Shown: piece after piece, positions 9,002 to 17,759 of the stretch
Position numbering within the stretch: position 1 is the stretch's first letter
Layout: every line of letters begins with the position of its first letter
Source: Alteraurantiacibacter buctensis
GTDB taxonomy: Bacteria > Pseudomonadota > Alphaproteobacteria > Sphingomonadales > Sphingomonadaceae
DNA: 64,000 nt
Assembly (NCBI RefSeq): GCF_009827655.1
Contig: NZ_WTYV01000005.1
Location: 124,001-188,000, forward strand
Direction of reading: 5' to 3'
Translations under genes and position numbers: made by a program
The notes under the pieces: model-generated
Seen by the model: the letters and a program-made list of their open reading frames with translations, nothing else
Database searches by the model: none
What the model was told of the DNA's origin: nothing

Positions 9002-9350
9002 AAGTAATTCCTTTCCGGTTCAACCTCTGGAAGACGGGGAACCGCTCGCAAGCTGCGAAGGGCACCGGTGATGTGTGTCTTCCATGTGGATTTGCCGCCC
9101 GTTAGGCCGCCACGGAATTGCCGCAGCCCTGGTCGACGTGGCCGCCCTTAGCGGCACTCGGGGCAGATTGCCACCCCAATCGTGCAATCGTGGTCCGGCG
9201 AGCCGGCAAGAACAAAGCGCAAACATTGCCGTTGACATCGCGGAACGGAAATGGAACATGAGAACAAATGCGGAACTGAGGAACAAACCACGATTCCGTT
9301 GAGTTGTCAGACTGCCGGCCGGTCAGCCGGCCCAGGTTGGAGTAAGCGCC
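9002..9350. other. Divergent regulatory region between rpsB and a small membrane-protein gene
   Basis: About 350 bp without a gene. The left part is the untranslated leader of rpsB (minus strand). The right part (9232-9284) holds a TTGACA hexamer and the tandem GAAC-N7-GAAC boxes described separately, followed by an untranslated leader of roughly 80 nt up to the ATG at 9351. Confidence 0.6.
9232..9284 (+). promoter_or_regulatory. Promoter with tandem LexA-type boxes (GAAC-N7-GAAC twice)
   Basis: TTGACA at 9232-9237 looks like a -35 element. Starting just downstream, the tetramer GAAC occurs at 9243, 9254, 9262, 9273 and 9281, with alternating spacings of 11 and 8. This makes two perfect GAAC-N7-GAAC direct repeats (9243-9257 and 9262-9276) plus a half site. 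GTTC-N7-GTTC, the same motif on the other strand, is the established alphaproteobacterial LexA operator. The boxes would cover the -10 and start site for the gene at 9351. Confidence 0.7.
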
Positions 9351-9605
9351 ATGGTCGCCATTGCCATTTCCCTGCTGTTCGGCGGCCTGGCCGCCCTCGC
9401 CGCCTGGACCATTGCTTCGTCGCTGAAGCGGGGCATGGTGATCGGTCGCGAAATCTTGGCGGAACTCGCCGCCCTGGATAAGGCGCAAGTCAGTTCGTCT
9501 CCGACTTTCCGGCCCCTTCGCGGGCGTCCGGCTGTCAGTCAGCAGGCCTATACGCGTCAGGCAGTCCGCCTGCGTCCGCTGCGCCGCCCTTGCGCTGCCG
9601 CTTGA
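9351..9605 (+). CDS. Small single-helix membrane protein, predicted SOS-regulated
   Basis: 84 aa. Residues 3-24 (AISLLFGGLAALAAWTIASS) form one membrane helix. A basic SLKRGMVIGRE segment follows, then an amphipathic helix (ILAELAALDKA) and a basic Arg/Pro tail. No family recognised. GGAG lies 9 nt before the ATG. Tandem LexA-type boxes lie about 75 nt upstream. The last 71 nt overlap the 3' end of convergent pssA, so the tail sequence is constrained by that gene. Size, topology and putative LexA control recall the Caulobacter SOS division inhibitors SidA and DidA, but I see no clear sequence similarity. The division-inhibitor idea is inference. Confidence 0.65.
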   Translation: MVAIAISLLFGGLAALAAWTIASSLKRGMVIGREILAELAALDKAQVSSSPTFRPLRGRPAVSQQAYTRQAVRLRPLRRPCAAA

Positions 9606-10407
9606 CCCGGGCATAGCGCACTATGCCCAGCGGCATCAGCCCCAGGTAAACCGCGCAGATCACTGAGAGCGTCCACCAGGGTTCGCTCAGCAGGGCGGCA
9701 AAGGTCAGGCCGAAAAGGGCGATCATCACCAGCCGCAGGTCCTTGCTGGGGCGCAGCGACTTCCAGCTCAGCGTGGCAATGCTCGAGATCATCAGGAACG
9801 CAATAAGCACCAGCCAGCCCGCCACCAACCACGGATTGCGCAGCAGCGGCTCGCCCGTTTCCATCCACAGGTAGACTGGCAGGAAAGCCAGTCCCGCGCC
9901 CACAGGCGCAGGGATGCCGGTAAGAAAGCCGGCCGACTTGTGTGGTTGCTCGTCCGCATCGATCTGCGCATTGAACCGCGCCAAACGCAACGCGCAGCTG
10001 ATGGCAAAGCCGAGCGCTGCAAACCAGCCAAGCCGCGGCAGGTCGTTCAACGACCACAGGAACAGGATCAACGCCGGAGCCATGCCGAAGCTGAGCGAAT
10101 CGGCGAGGCTGTCCAGCTCTGCGCCGAAGCGGCTCTGCGCCTTGAGGAGGCGGGCAATGCGCCCGTCTATCCCGTCCAACACACCGGCAAAGACGATCGC
10201 CAGCAAAGCCATCTTCCAGTTGCCATCGATGGCAAAGCGGATGCCCGTAAGGCCGGAACAGAGCGCGGCCGCCGTAATTGCATTGGGGATTACGGCCCTG
10301 ACCGAGAGACCCCCGATGCGGCGCCCGCGCAGGGGAGAAAGCTGCTCGTGCTCGCTGGCGCTGGGGCCGACGCGGACGCCTTCCGGACCATCGCCCGCGG
10401 CCGTCAC
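9535..10407 (-). CDS. pssA: CDP-diacylglycerol-serine O-phosphatidyltransferase
   Basis: Makes phosphatidylserine from CDP-diacylglycerol and serine in the inner membrane. 290 aa. The CDP-alcohol phosphotransferase motif DG-x2-AR-x8-G-x3-D-x3-D is complete: DGIDGRIAR, then [10 protein letters not shown]. Several hydrophobic helices follow. The start overlaps the psd stop by 4 nt (ATGA), so the two consecutive enzymes of phosphatidylethanolamine synthesis are coupled. This membrane-spanning type matches the pssA of Gram-positives and alphaproteobacteria, not the E. coli type. Confidence 0.95.
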   Translation of the reverse strand: MTAAGDGPEGVRVGPSASEHEQLSPLRGRRIGGLSVRAVIPNAITAAALCSGLTGIRFAIDGNWKMALLAIVFAGVLDGIDGRIARLLKAQSRFGAELDSLADSLSFGMAPALILFLWSLNDLPRLGWFAALGFAISCALRLARFNAQIDADEQPHKSAGFLTGIPAPVGAGLAFLPVYLWMETGEPLLRNPWLVAGWLVLIAFLMISSIATLSWKSLRPSKDLRLVMIALFGLTFAALLSEPWWTLSVICAVYLGLMPLGIVRYARVKRQRKGGAADAGGLPDAYRPAD

Positions 10408-11162
10408 AGGCTGACGCCCTCGATGAGACCCTGCTTACCGGTCTCTGCGAGTACGGTCTCGCCAGCAACCACCTTCTGGCCCAGCAGCACGCGCGAATCG
10501 GTTCCGGCCGGCAGATAGACATCCACCCGGCTACCAAAGCGGATCAGGCCAATGCGCTGCCCGGCAGCCAGCAGGTCACCCGGTTTGACAAAGGGGATGA
10601 TCCGGCGCGCCACCAGACCGGCAATCTGGGTGAAACCGATCGGTACGCCGTCCGCACGCTCTATCAGCATGTGCTGGCGCTCGTTCTCCTCGCTTGCCTT
10701 GTCGAGATCGGCGTTGAGGAACTTGCCGGGGATGTAGACCACCCGCTGCAGGGTGCCCGACACGGGCGCCCGGTTGATGTGGACATCGAATACCGACATG
10801 AAGATGGAAATGCGGGTGACCGGTTCGGTTCCCAGGCCACGCCCGCTGCCATCATCGCCCTGCAGTTCCGGCGGCGGCGGCACCTGGGTGATAAGTGACA
10901 CCAGCCCGTCCGCCGGTGAGACGATCAGGTGTTCACCCTGCGGCACCACCCGCTCGGGATCGCGGAAGAAGGCGAACACGAACACCGTCAACGCCAGCAT
11001 CGGCCAGCCGAGGTACTCCCAGTCCAGTCCGAACAGTACCGCGAGCGCCGCAACCAGGGCGATCAGCCCGAACTTGCGCCCTTCGGGATGCACCGAAGGC
11101 CAACGCCACTCTGCTTCGCCGCGACCGCGATTGTCTTTCAGTTCACCTGCCATCCCTCGCAT
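10404..11162 (-). CDS. psd: Phosphatidylserine decarboxylase proenzyme
   Basis: Pyruvoyl-dependent decarboxylase turning phosphatidylserine into phosphatidylethanolamine. About 252 aa, the short archaeal/alphaproteobacterial type. The autocatalytic cleavage site is in [12 protein letters not shown] (Gly-Ser), giving a short alpha chain with the pyruvoyl group. [16 protein letters not shown] is the other conserved block. Two hydrophobic segments near residues 32-65 anchor the protein. An alternative ATG lies at 11153. It is directly upstream of pssA and downstream of tRNA-Tyr on the same strand. Confidence 0.95.
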   Translation of the reverse strand: MRGMAGELKDNRGRGEAEWRWPSVHPEGRKFGLIALVAALAVLFGLDWEYLGWPMLALTVFVFAFFRDPERVVPQGEHLIVSPADGLVSLITQVPPPPELQGDDGSGRGLGTEPVTRISIFMSVFDVHINRAPVSGTLQRVVYIPGKFLNADLDKASEENERQHMLIERADGVPIGFTQIAGLVARRIIPFVKPGDLLAAGQRIGLIRFGSRVDVYLPAGTDSRVLLGQKVVAGETVLAETGKQGLIEGVSL

Positions 11163-11233
11163 CTAGGGGCTGCGGCCAAGGCGCACAACCCGCGAAGGCA
11201 CCGGACGCCGGCGAATGATGGAAAGGGCGGCGG

Positions 11234-11321
11234 TGGTGGACAGGGCTGGATTCGAACCAGCGTACGCAATGCGGGCAGATTTACAGTCTGCTGCCTTTAA
11301 CCACTCGGCCACCTGTCCACC
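11234..11321 (-). tRNA. tRNA-Tyr (anticodon GTA)
   Basis: On the minus strand the gene begins GGTGGACAGGTGGCCGAGTG. The anticodon arm is CAGACTGTAAATCTG with anticodon GTA. A long variable arm follows, then the T arm GCTGGTTCGAATCCAGC, and it closes with GTCCACC plus discriminator A. The long variable arm is expected for bacterial tRNA-Tyr. The encoded sequence after the discriminator is CCG, so a CCA end would have to be added after transcription. Confidence 0.95.
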
Positions 11322-11462
11322 GGATGCCGGAAAGCGGGCAAGCCCGCCAGTCTTGCAGGCCCCCGCAAGGGGGCCGGTCCAGCCGAGAGGCGCCCCAATG
11401 GCGAAGCCGTGCTTGCCTGTCAATGGCCGTGCTGGCAGGAGGCCGCTCGAAAGGACGCGAAC

Positions 11463-12260
11463 ATGGCAAAACGGGATGGCAGGTCCAACCTGCGCGGACG
11501 CGCGGGGCGCATGCAGGGCGGGCGCGGATCGGGCCGGGCAAGCTCGGGAGCGGTGCGCCTGTGGGGCCGGCACGCGGTGGAAGCCGCGCTGAAGAACCCC
11601 GAGCGCCGGCATCGCAAGCTCTGGGCCACGCACGAGGGCGTCGCCTCGCTGGATGGCGAGCTGCCGCCCGGCTTCCCCCTGGAGTATGCCGGGCCAGAGG
11701 ATCTCGCCCGCCTGGTATCCCGGGACGCCCCGCACCAGGGGCTGGTCCTGGAATGCGATCCGCTGGAAGACCTGCATCTGGAAGAAGTCCTGGACGGCGA
11801 TCCTGACCGGCCCATCGTGGTGCTGGACCAGGTGACAGACCCGCACAACGTGGGCGCCATCCTGCGCTCCGCCGCGGCCTTCGATGCTGCGGCCATCGTG
11901 ACGCAGGACCGCCATGCCCCGCCAGAGGGCGGCGTGCTGGCCAAATCCGCTTCAGGGGCGCTGGAGATCGTCCCCTGGGTGCGGGTGGTCAACCTGGCCC
12001 GCGCGCTGGAGGAGATGGCCGAGGCCGGTTACTGGCGCATCGGCCTGGCCGGGGAAGCCGAGGCCACCTTCTCCCAGGCCCTGCCTTCAGGTCCCGTGGC
12101 CATCGTGCTCGGCGCCGAGGGTGAAGGGATGCGGCACAACATCGCTGCCCATTGCGATGCCCTTGCCCGCCTGCCGATCAGCGAAGCGATGGAGAGCCTC
12201 AACGTCTCCAATGCCGCCGCCATCGCGCTCTACGCCGTGGCGACCCGCGAATCGGACTGA
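11463..12260 (+). CDS. rlmB: 23S rRNA 2'-O-methyltransferase RlmB-like (SpoU/TrmH family)
   Basis: SPOUT-class RNA 2'-O-ribose methyltransferase, of the type that modifies the 23S peptidyl-transferase region. 265 aa from MAKRDGRSN. A basic disordered N-terminus precedes the L30e-like substrate domain (VRLWGRHAVEAALKNPERR). The SPOUT knot shows all three motifs: VLDQVTDPHNVGAILRSA, VLGAEGEGM and ISEAMESLNVSNAAAIALY. A longer in-frame start at 11409 adds a Cys-rich extension I consider non-coding. It could equally be a TrmH-group paralogue; substrate assignment is by resemblance. Confidence 0.88.
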   Translation: MAKRDGRSNLRGRAGRMQGGRGSGRASSGAVRLWGRHAVEAALKNPERRHRKLWATHEGVASLDGELPPGFPLEYAGPEDLARLVSRDAPHQGLVLECDPLEDLHLEEVLDGDPDRPIVVLDQVTDPHNVGAILRSAAAFDAAAIVTQDRHAPPEGGVLAKSASGALEIVPWVRVVNLARALEEMAEAGYWRIGLAGEAEATFSQALPSGPVAIVLGAEGEGMRHNIAAHCDALARLPISEAMESLNVSNAAAIALYAVATRESD

Positions 12261-12286
12261 TCGCCGCACACGAACCGCCACACGAC

Positions 12287-12320
12287 AAGGGCCGCCGTCC
12301 CCGTCCGGACAGCGGCCCTT
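12287..12320. terminator. Bidirectional terminator between rlmB and HU
   Basis: AAGGGCCGC (12287-12295) and GCGGCCCTT (12312-12320) form a 9-bp stem that can serve both convergent genes. On the minus strand the stem's 3' arm is followed by GTCGTGTGG, on the plus by CGTGTTACC, so T-runs are weak. The position between two stop codons supports the call. Confidence 0.6.
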
Positions 12321-12344
12321 CGTGTTACCGGCAAGGCGGCAGGA

Positions 12345-12617
12345 TCAGTTCACCGAATCCTTGAGCACCTTGCCAGCCTTGAACTTGGGTTGGGTGGAAG
12401 CGGCGATCGGCATCGGCGCGCCGGTGCGCGGATTGCGACCGGTCGAGGCCTTGCGGCGCGCGACCGAGAAGGTGCCGAACCCCACCAGGCGCACTTCGCC
12501 GCCCTTCGACAGGGTGGCAGTGATCGTGTCGAACACGCTTTCCACCGCCTTGGTTGCATCACTGCGCGACAGGCCGCTTGCTTCGGCGACCGCGCCGATC
12601 AGCTCGTTCTTGTTCAT
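12345..12617 (-). CDS. hup: HU family DNA-binding protein
   Basis: Small histone-like nucleoid protein that bends and compacts DNA as a dimer. 90 aa, standard size, starting MNKNELIGAVAEASGLSRSD. The DNA-binding arm contains GFGTFSVARRKASTGRNPRT with the conserved GRNP turn. It lies downstream of a short perfect dyad (12662-12676) and next to lon in the same orientation, an arrangement common in bacteria, but has its own terminator region. Confidence 0.97.
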   Translation of the reverse strand: MNKNELIGAVAEASGLSRSDATKAVESVFDTITATLSKGGEVRLVGFGTFSVARRKASTGRNPRTGAPMPIAASTQPKFKAGKVLKDSVN

Positions 12618-12661
12618 TGTCCGGTTGCCCCCTCGGTATTGTTGTTATTCTCGAAGTTCAA

Positions 12662-12676
12662 AATCGCATCGCGATT
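12662..12676 (-). promoter_or_regulatory. Perfect dyad AATCGC-N3-GCGATT upstream of HU gene
   Basis: A 15-bp inverted repeat (AATCGCATCGCGATT) about 45 nt upstream of the HU start codon. It is followed on the minus strand by TTGAAC and an A/T-rich stretch (GAATAACAACAATA). It probably marks the HU promoter region; which regulator might bind is unknown. Confidence 0.4.
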
Positions 12677-12823
12677 GGGGCGGGAATTGAGCGAGTTTTC
12701 ACGGCGCTGTCTAGGCCTTAGCGGCTCCCGCCCGCCCGATTGTGGCAATTTCATGGACAAACGGTGCCAACCCCTGACGCAATCGCTGCGCAAGGGGCCG
12801 CTGCGGGGGCCAACAGGGCCGAA

Positions 12824-15220
12824 TCAGTGTGTGGTTGCGCCGGAAGCGCCGCCCGGCTGCGGCTGGCTGGCAAGGTCATCCGCCTCGGTCCATTCGATGG
12901 CCGCGGGCATGTGCACCAAGGCATGGGCCAGCACTTCGTCGACGTGGGACACGCAAACGATCTCCAGCCCCTGCTTCACGTTGTCGGGCAGTTCGGCCAG
13001 GTCCTTCTCGTTCTCGGCCGGGATCAGCACCTTGGTGATGCCGCCGCGCAGAGCCGCCAGCAGCTTCTCCTTCAGCCCGCCGATCGCCAGCACCCGCCCG
13101 CGCAGGGTGACCTCGCCGGTCATCGCCACATCGGGCCGCACGGCAACGCCGGTCAGGGTCGAGACGATAGAGGTGACCATGCCGATACCGGCAGACGGAC
13201 CGTCCTTAGGCACCGCGCCTTCGGGCAGATGGATGTGCACGTTCTTGCGGTTGAAGATCGACGGATTGATGCCATAGGCGGGCGCCCGCGCCTTCACGAA
13301 GCTGAAGGCTGCCGCCACGCTCTCGGTCATCACCTCGCCCAGCTTGCCGGTGGTCTTGACCTCGCCCTTGCCGGGCACGGTGACGCTTTCGATGGTCAGC
13401 AACTCGCCGCCCACGCTGGTCCAGGCCAGGCCGGTAACGGCACCCACCTGGGCTTCGGCCTCGCTCTCGCCATGCTTAAACTTGCGCACCCCGGCAAAGT
13501 CACCGAGGTTGTCGGGCGTCACCCGCACGCTCTGAACCTTGCCTTCCAGGATCTGGCGCAGACTCTTGCGGGCCAGCCGCGCGATCTCGCGCTCCAGCGT
13601 CCGCACGCCGGCTTCCCGGGTGTAGTAGCGGATCAGGTCGCGCAGGGCCGCTTCCTCAAGGTAGAACTCGCCCTTCTTCAGGCCGTGGGCCTTCACCTGC
13701 TTCTCGATCAGGTGGCGCTGGGCGATCTCGACCTTCTCGTCCTCGGTGTAGCCTTCCAGCCGGATGATCTCCATCCGGTCGAGCAACGGCTGCGGCAGGT
13801 TGAGGCTGTTCGCGGTGCACACGAACATGATGTCGGACAGATCGATGTCCAGCTCCAGGTAGTGATCCTGGAACTTGGCGTTCTGTTCCGGATCAAGCAC
13901 CTCAAGCAGCGCCGAAGCCGGATCGCCCCGGAAATCCTGGCCCAGCTTATCGATCTCATCCAGCAGGAACAGCGGGTTGCTGGTGCCGGCCTTCCTCAGG
14001 TTCGACACGATCTTGCCCGGCATCGAGCCGATGTAGGTGCGCCGGTGGCCGCGAATCTCGGCCTCGTCACGCACCCCGCCCAGGCTCTGGCGGATGAACT
14101 CGCGCCCGCAGGCCTTGGCGATCGACTGGCCGAGCGACGTCTTGCCCACGCCCGGCGGACCGACCAGGCACAGGATCGGCCCCTTCAACTTGTTGGTGCG
14201 CGCCTGCACTGCCAGGTACTCGACGATGCGGTCCTTCACCTTGTCGAGCGCGTAGTGATCGGCATCGAGCACGGCCTGCGCAGTGGCGATGTCCTTCTTC
14301 AGCTTGCTCTTCTTGCCCCAGGGCAGGCCCAGCAGCACGTCGAGGTAGTTGCGAATGACCGTTGCCTCGGCACTCATCGGCTGCATGTGCTTCAGCTTCT
14401 TCAGCTCGCCTTCGGCCTTGGCCTTGGCTTCCTTGGACAGCTTCAGCTTGTCGATGCGCTTCTGCAGCTCGGCAATCTCGTCGCCCTCGCCGTCATCCCC
14501 GCCTCCCAGTTCGCTCTGGATCGCCTTCAACTGCTCGTTCAGGTAGTACTCGCGCTGGGTCTTCTCCATCTGTCGCTTCACGCGGCCGCGGATCTTGCGC
14601 TCCACCTGCATCACCGACAGTTCGCCATCCATGGCTGAGACGACCATTTCCAGCCGCGTGAGCGGGTTGGTTTGGGCCAGCAGCTCCTGCTTGGTGGCGA
14701 CGCGCGCGGTCAGGTTGCCGGCGATGGTATCGGCCAACTGGCCCGGGTCCTCGATCTGCGCCAGTTCGCCTTCCAGCTCTTCCGGCAGCTTCTTGGAGTT
14801 GCGGGCATAGTCGGCAAAATGGTCGAGCGCGGTGCGCATCAGCGCGCTGGCTTCCACGGTCCCGGTGCCCTCGCCGGTCTCCGCCAGCTCGGTAACGGTG
14901 GCGCGGACCAGCCCGTCAGCCTCTTCCAGCGCATCGAGCGAGGCGCGCACCTGGCCCTGCACCATCACCCGCACGGTGCCATCGGGCAGCTTCAGCATCT
15001 GCAGCACCTGCGCGATCACGCCCACCTCGTAGAGGTCCGCCTGCGCGGGATCGTCGCACTTCTCGTCGCGCTGGGTGACCAGCACGATGCCCTGGTCCTC
15101 CGCCATCGCCGCTTCCAGCGCGGCAACCGACTTCTCGCGCCCCACGAACAGTGGGACGAGCAGGCCCGGGAACACGACTATGTCGCGCAGGGGCAGGAGC
15201 GGAAGGGACTTGGTGATCAT
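12824..15220 (-). CDS. lon: ATP-dependent protease Lon
   Basis: Cytoplasmic AAA+ serine protease for misfolded and regulatory proteins. 798 aa. The N-terminal substrate-binding domain starts [21 protein letters not shown] coiled region is followed by the AAA+ module with Walker [12 protein letters not shown] (around 355) and Walker B FLLDEIDK. The C-terminal protease domain has the catalytic serine in [11 protein letters not shown] and the catalytic lysine in a later [11 protein letters not shown] block. All active-site motifs are intact. A heat-shock-type promoter lies 36-66 nt upstream. Confidence 0.98.
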   Translation of the reverse strand: MITKSLPLLPLRDIVVFPGLLVPLFVGREKSVAALEAAMAEDQGIVLVTQRDEKCDDPAQADLYEVGVIAQVLQMLKLPDGTVRVMVQGQVRASLDALEEADGLVRATVTELAETGEGTGTVEASALMRTALDHFADYARNSKKLPEELEGELAQIEDPGQLADTIAGNLTARVATKQELLAQTNPLTRLEMVVSAMDGELSVMQVERKIRGRVKRQMEKTQREYYLNEQLKAIQSELGGGDDGEGDEIAELQKRIDKLKLSKEAKAKAEGELKKLKHMQPMSAEATVIRNYLDVLLGLPWGKKSKLKKDIATAQAVLDADHYALDKVKDRIVEYLAVQARTNKLKGPILCLVGPPGVGKTSLGQSIAKACGREFIRQSLGGVRDEAEIRGHRRTYIGSMPGKIVSNLRKAGTSNPLFLLDEIDKLGQDFRGDPASALLEVLDPEQNAKFQDHYLELDIDLSDIMFVCTANSLNLPQPLLDRMEIIRLEGYTEDEKVEIAQRHLIEKQVKAHGLKKGEFYLEEAALRDLIRYYTREAGVRTLEREIARLARKSLRQILEGKVQSVRVTPDNLGDFAGVRKFKHGESEAEAQVGAVTGLAWTSVGGELLTIESVTVPGKGEVKTTGKLGEVMTESVAAAFSFVKARAPAYGINPSIFNRKNVHIHLPEGAVPKDGPSAGIGMVTSIVSTLTGVAVRPDVAMTGEVTLRGRVLAIGGLKEKLLAALRGGITKVLIPAENEKDLAELPDNVKQGLEIVCVSHVDEVLAHALVHMPAAIEWTEADDLASQPQPGGASGATTH

Positions 15221-15255
15221 GTGCGGGGTATCCGGGAGGGGTTGCTTGGCACCTC

Positions 15256-15283
15256 ATATGGGGAGGCCTTGCGAGCCATGCAA
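15256..15283 (-). promoter_or_regulatory. RpoH (sigma-32)-like promoter of lon
   Basis: On the minus strand TTGCA (15283-15279) is followed after 15 nt by CCCCATAT (15263-15256), close to the heat-shock sigma consensus (CTTGAA, then CCCCATNT). The -10 element lies 36 nt before the lon ATG. lon is a classical heat-shock gene, which supports the assignment. Confidence 0.65.
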
Positions 15284-15380
15284 CCGAAGCACGGGGCGCA
15301 CCTGTGGATGCCCGAGCATTAGCCGCCAAATGCTTGATTCGCTTGGAACCTGGAACACATGGAACAAGGTTCAGAGGTGA

Positions 15381-15440
15381 AATGTAACCTTGCGGGCCAA
15401 AGTGTCACCTTGGACGGCAAGGTGCAATCTTGCCCGGCGG
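15381..15440. repeat. Three tandem 20-bp imperfect direct repeats
   Basis: 15381-15400, 15401-15420 and 15421-15440 align without gaps. All share TG at positions 3-4, C-T-T-G at 9-12 and G/C at 16 and 18 (for example AGTGTCACCTTGGACGGCAA). Units 1 and 2 match at 14 of 20 positions. The array lies in the lon/ybaB gap and could be a protein-binding array; the function is unknown. Confidence 0.4.
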
Positions 15441-15543
15441 TGGATGCAGGCAAATGCAGAGCTGGCAACGGCATGACGCCAGGCTTGCACAACGCCTTGC
15501 CTGTAGGAAAGCATCGAGCGGCGCCCGGTCGCCCGCGAGGCCC

Positions 15544-15882
15544 TCACATCCCCGGCAGCTTGAACCCCGGCGGCAGGCCCAGCCCGCTCTGCATCTTCTG
15601 CATTTCCTCGTTGCTGGCGCGGTCGGCCTTGTCGCGGGCGTCGTTGAAGGCGGCGGTGATCAGGTCTTCCAGGATCTGCTTCTCGCTGGGCTGCATCAGG
15701 CTGTCGTCGATCGCCACGCCCAGGATGCGGCCCTTGGCCGTGGCGCGGATGGTGACCAGGCCGCCGCCCGAGCGGCCTTCCACTTCCACGCTGTCCAGCT
15801 TTACCTGCGCCTCGTTCATCTGCTTCTGGATGTTCTCGGCGGCGGCCTGTGCGGCCTTCAGCATTTCTTCCATCGACTGCAT
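15544..15882 (-). CDS. ybaB: YbaB/EbfC family nucleoid-associated protein
   Basis: Small dimeric DNA-binding protein usually encoded just after dnaX, as here (5 nt apart). 112 aa: MQSMEEMLKAAQAAAENIQK forms the N-terminal helix. VEVEGRSGGGLVTIRATAKG is the beta-hairpin core, and LEDLITAAFNDARDKADR the C-terminal helix. A Met/Gly/Pro-rich tail ends at PGM. It is probably co-transcribed with dnaX. Confidence 0.95.
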   Translation of the reverse strand: MQSMEEMLKAAQAAAENIQKQMNEAQVKLDSVEVEGRSGGGLVTIRATAKGRILGVAIDDSLMQPSEKQILEDLITAAFNDARDKADRASNEEMQKMQSGLGLPPGFKLPGM

Positions 15883-15887
15883 AGGAT

Positions 15888-17702
15888 TTACGCTCTCTTG
15901 CTCCAGGTCTCGCGGCCGGTGGCGACCGCATCGATCAGTTCGGCTTGCGGGAAGGCGGCCAGCGCTGCCTGCACCAGCGGGTGGCTTTTCACGCGCTGCT
16001 CCTCGGCGCGGGCGGCTTCCTCCTCGCGCTCACGCAACGAAGGGGCACCCTCGCCCGTTCCCCGGGCCACGTCCCACCGCTCACCGGTGGCGCGCAGCAG
16101 GGCATCTTTCAGGTCGGGCCCGATCTCGTCGGTGAAAGTGGCGGGGGTGGTATAACGCAGGTGGCCGGGGCGCAGTTCGATCACCCGCACCCAGTCGCGC
16201 ATGATCTGGCCCACGCGCAGCAGGCCTTCCTGCTCCACCCGGTCGCACAGGATCGACCATTCGATCTCCGGCGCGGGCATCGAGGCGGTGGCGGGATGTC
16301 CGGCGGCGGCGGCAGGCCCGGAGGGAGCAGCGGCAGCGCCGGCCATCCCCACGCCGCGCTCTGCCGCTTCCTTCAGCAGCTTTTCCAGCTTGCCGGGATC
16401 GGGCATGTCGACCGCGTGCATCACCCGCAGCAGCGCCATCTGCGCGGCCACCAGCGGATCGGGCGCCGTCTTTACCTCGTCGTGCCCCTTCAGCAGCAGT
16501 TGCCACAGGCGGTGGACCTGCCCGGCGGATAGGCGCGCGGCCCAGCCGGCGATGATGGCGCGCTCCTCCTCCGATCCGCCGTCCGCCTCGCCCTCGGCGA
16601 TCTGCGCCACGGTGATGCGGTGCACCAGGTCCAGCGCGCCGCGCATCAGGGCCAGCGGCTCCACGCCCAGCGAATACTGGTCGTTCATCGCGGCCAGCAT
16701 GGCGCGGGCATCGCCGCCCAGCAGGCTGGCAAAGACGGCGCGCTGGGCGCCCTTGTCGGCCAGGCCCAGCATCTCGCGCACCTTGGCAGCGGTGACTTCG
16801 CCCCCGCCTTCCATGTCCGCATGGGCAATCGCCTGGTCAAGGATGGACAGGCCATCGCGTGCCGAGCCCTCGGCAGCGGCGGCGATCATTGCCAGCGCTT
16901 CGGTTTCCACCATCACGCCCTCGGCATCGCAGACGTGGCCGAAATGCGTCTGGAGCAGGTCTGCCGAAATGCGCCGCAGGTCGAACCGCTGGCAGCGCGA
17001 CAGGACGGTGACGGGCACCTTGTCCACCTCGGTCGTGGCGAACAGGAACTTCACGTGCGGCGGCGGCTCCTCCAGCGTCTTCAGCAGGCCGTTCCACGCC
17101 TGCTTGGAGAGCATGTGCGCCTCGTCGATGATGTACATCTTGTAGCGCGCGCTGACGGCCGCATAGCGGACCGCCTCGATGATCTCGCGCACGTCATCGA
17201 TGCCGGTGTGGCTGGCGGCGTCCATTTCCAGTACGTCGATGTGGCGGCCCTCGGCAATAGCTACGCAGGGTTCGCACTGCCCACACGGATCGATGGTGGG
17301 GCCGCCCTGCCCGTCAGCCCCCACGCAGTTGAGGGCCTTGGCGATCAGGCGGGCGGTGCTGGTCTTGCCCACCCCGCGCACCCCGGTCATCAGGAAGGCA
17401 TGGGCCAGCCGCTGGCGGGCAATGGCGTTGGCCAGCGTGCGGACCATCGGCTCCTGCCCGATCAACTGGCTGAAGGTCTGCGGGCGGTACTTGCGGGCCA
17501 GCACGCGATAGGGCTGCGTGGTGGCTGCCGCAGCGGGAGCGGGTGCCGGGGCTGCCGTCGGCTCCGGTCGTGCCGGTGCCGGCTCGCCGAACAGCGCGCT
17601 CTGCCCCGCCGCCTCAAGCTCGGCGGCAGAGGGCTGCTGCGCCTCCTCCTCGTCCTCGCCCGTTTCCCAGGGAGGGAGTTCGTCGTCCGGTGAATCACCC
17701 AT
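15888..17702 (-). CDS. dnaX: DNA polymerase III subunit gamma/tau
   Basis: Clamp-loader ATPase of the replicative polymerase. 604 aa from MGDSPDDELPPWETG. An acidic, Ala/Pro-rich N-terminal extension (about 60 residues) precedes the AAA+ core. The core starts YRVLARKYRPQTFSQLIGQE, with Walker A GVRGVGKTSTA, a four-Cys zinc module (CVGADG...CGQCEPC) and DEAHMLSKQAWNGLLKTLEE. The C-terminal tau-like part is retained. No A6G-type slippery heptamer is visible, so no gamma form by frameshift is predicted. The open frame extends upstream to 17945, but that stretch overlaps the SRP RNA gene. Confidence 0.96.
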   Translation of the reverse strand: MGDSPDDELPPWETGEDEEEAQQPSAAELEAAGQSALFGEPAPARPEPTAAPAPAPAAAATTQPYRVLARKYRPQTFSQLIGQEPMVRTLANAIARQRLAHAFLMTGVRGVGKTSTARLIAKALNCVGADGQGGPTIDPCGQCEPCVAIAEGRHIDVLEMDAASHTGIDDVREIIEAVRYAAVSARYKMYIIDEAHMLSKQAWNGLLKTLEEPPPHVKFLFATTEVDKVPVTVLSRCQRFDLRRISADLLQTHFGHVCDAEGVMVETEALAMIAAAAEGSARDGLSILDQAIAHADMEGGGEVTAAKVREMLGLADKGAQRAVFASLLGGDARAMLAAMNDQYSLGVEPLALMRGALDLVHRITVAQIAEGEADGGSEEERAIIAGWAARLSAGQVHRLWQLLLKGHDEVKTAPDPLVAAQMALLRVMHAVDMPDPGKLEKLLKEAAERGVGMAGAAAAPSGPAAAAGHPATASMPAPEIEWSILCDRVEQEGLLRVGQIMRDWVRVIELRPGHLRYTTPATFTDEIGPDLKDALLRATGERWDVARGTGEGAPSLREREEEAARAEEQRVKSHPLVQAALAAFPQAELIDAVATGRETWSKRA

Positions 17703-17759
17703 GCGGCGATAGGTAGGCGCTGAGCGCGCGCTTGTCATGCCAAGGCTGTGTGGAAAAAA

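Larger units (their letters stand above)
15221..15543. other. Intergenic region between lon and ybaB
   Basis: About 320 bp without a supported gene. The 80 bp nearest lon contain the RpoH-like promoter. Further right are three GAAC tetramers with irregular spacing (15346, 15353, 15362) and three tandem 20-bp imperfect repeats (15381-15440). The remainder to the ybaB stop is G+C-rich with no recognisable element. Confidence 0.5.

Noticed and set aside
12740-14638. Plus-strand frame of 632 codons opposite lon
   Set aside because: Antisense of lon; low-complexity His/Leu/Gln translation without a domain.
15346-15365. Three GAAC tetramers upstream of lon as LexA boxes
   Set aside because: Spacings are 7 and 9 bp (N3 and N5), not GAAC-N7-GAAC, so they do not fit the operator.
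15888-17702. Programmed frameshift in dnaX to make a gamma subunit
   Set aside because: No A6G-type slippery heptamer is present on the coding strand.
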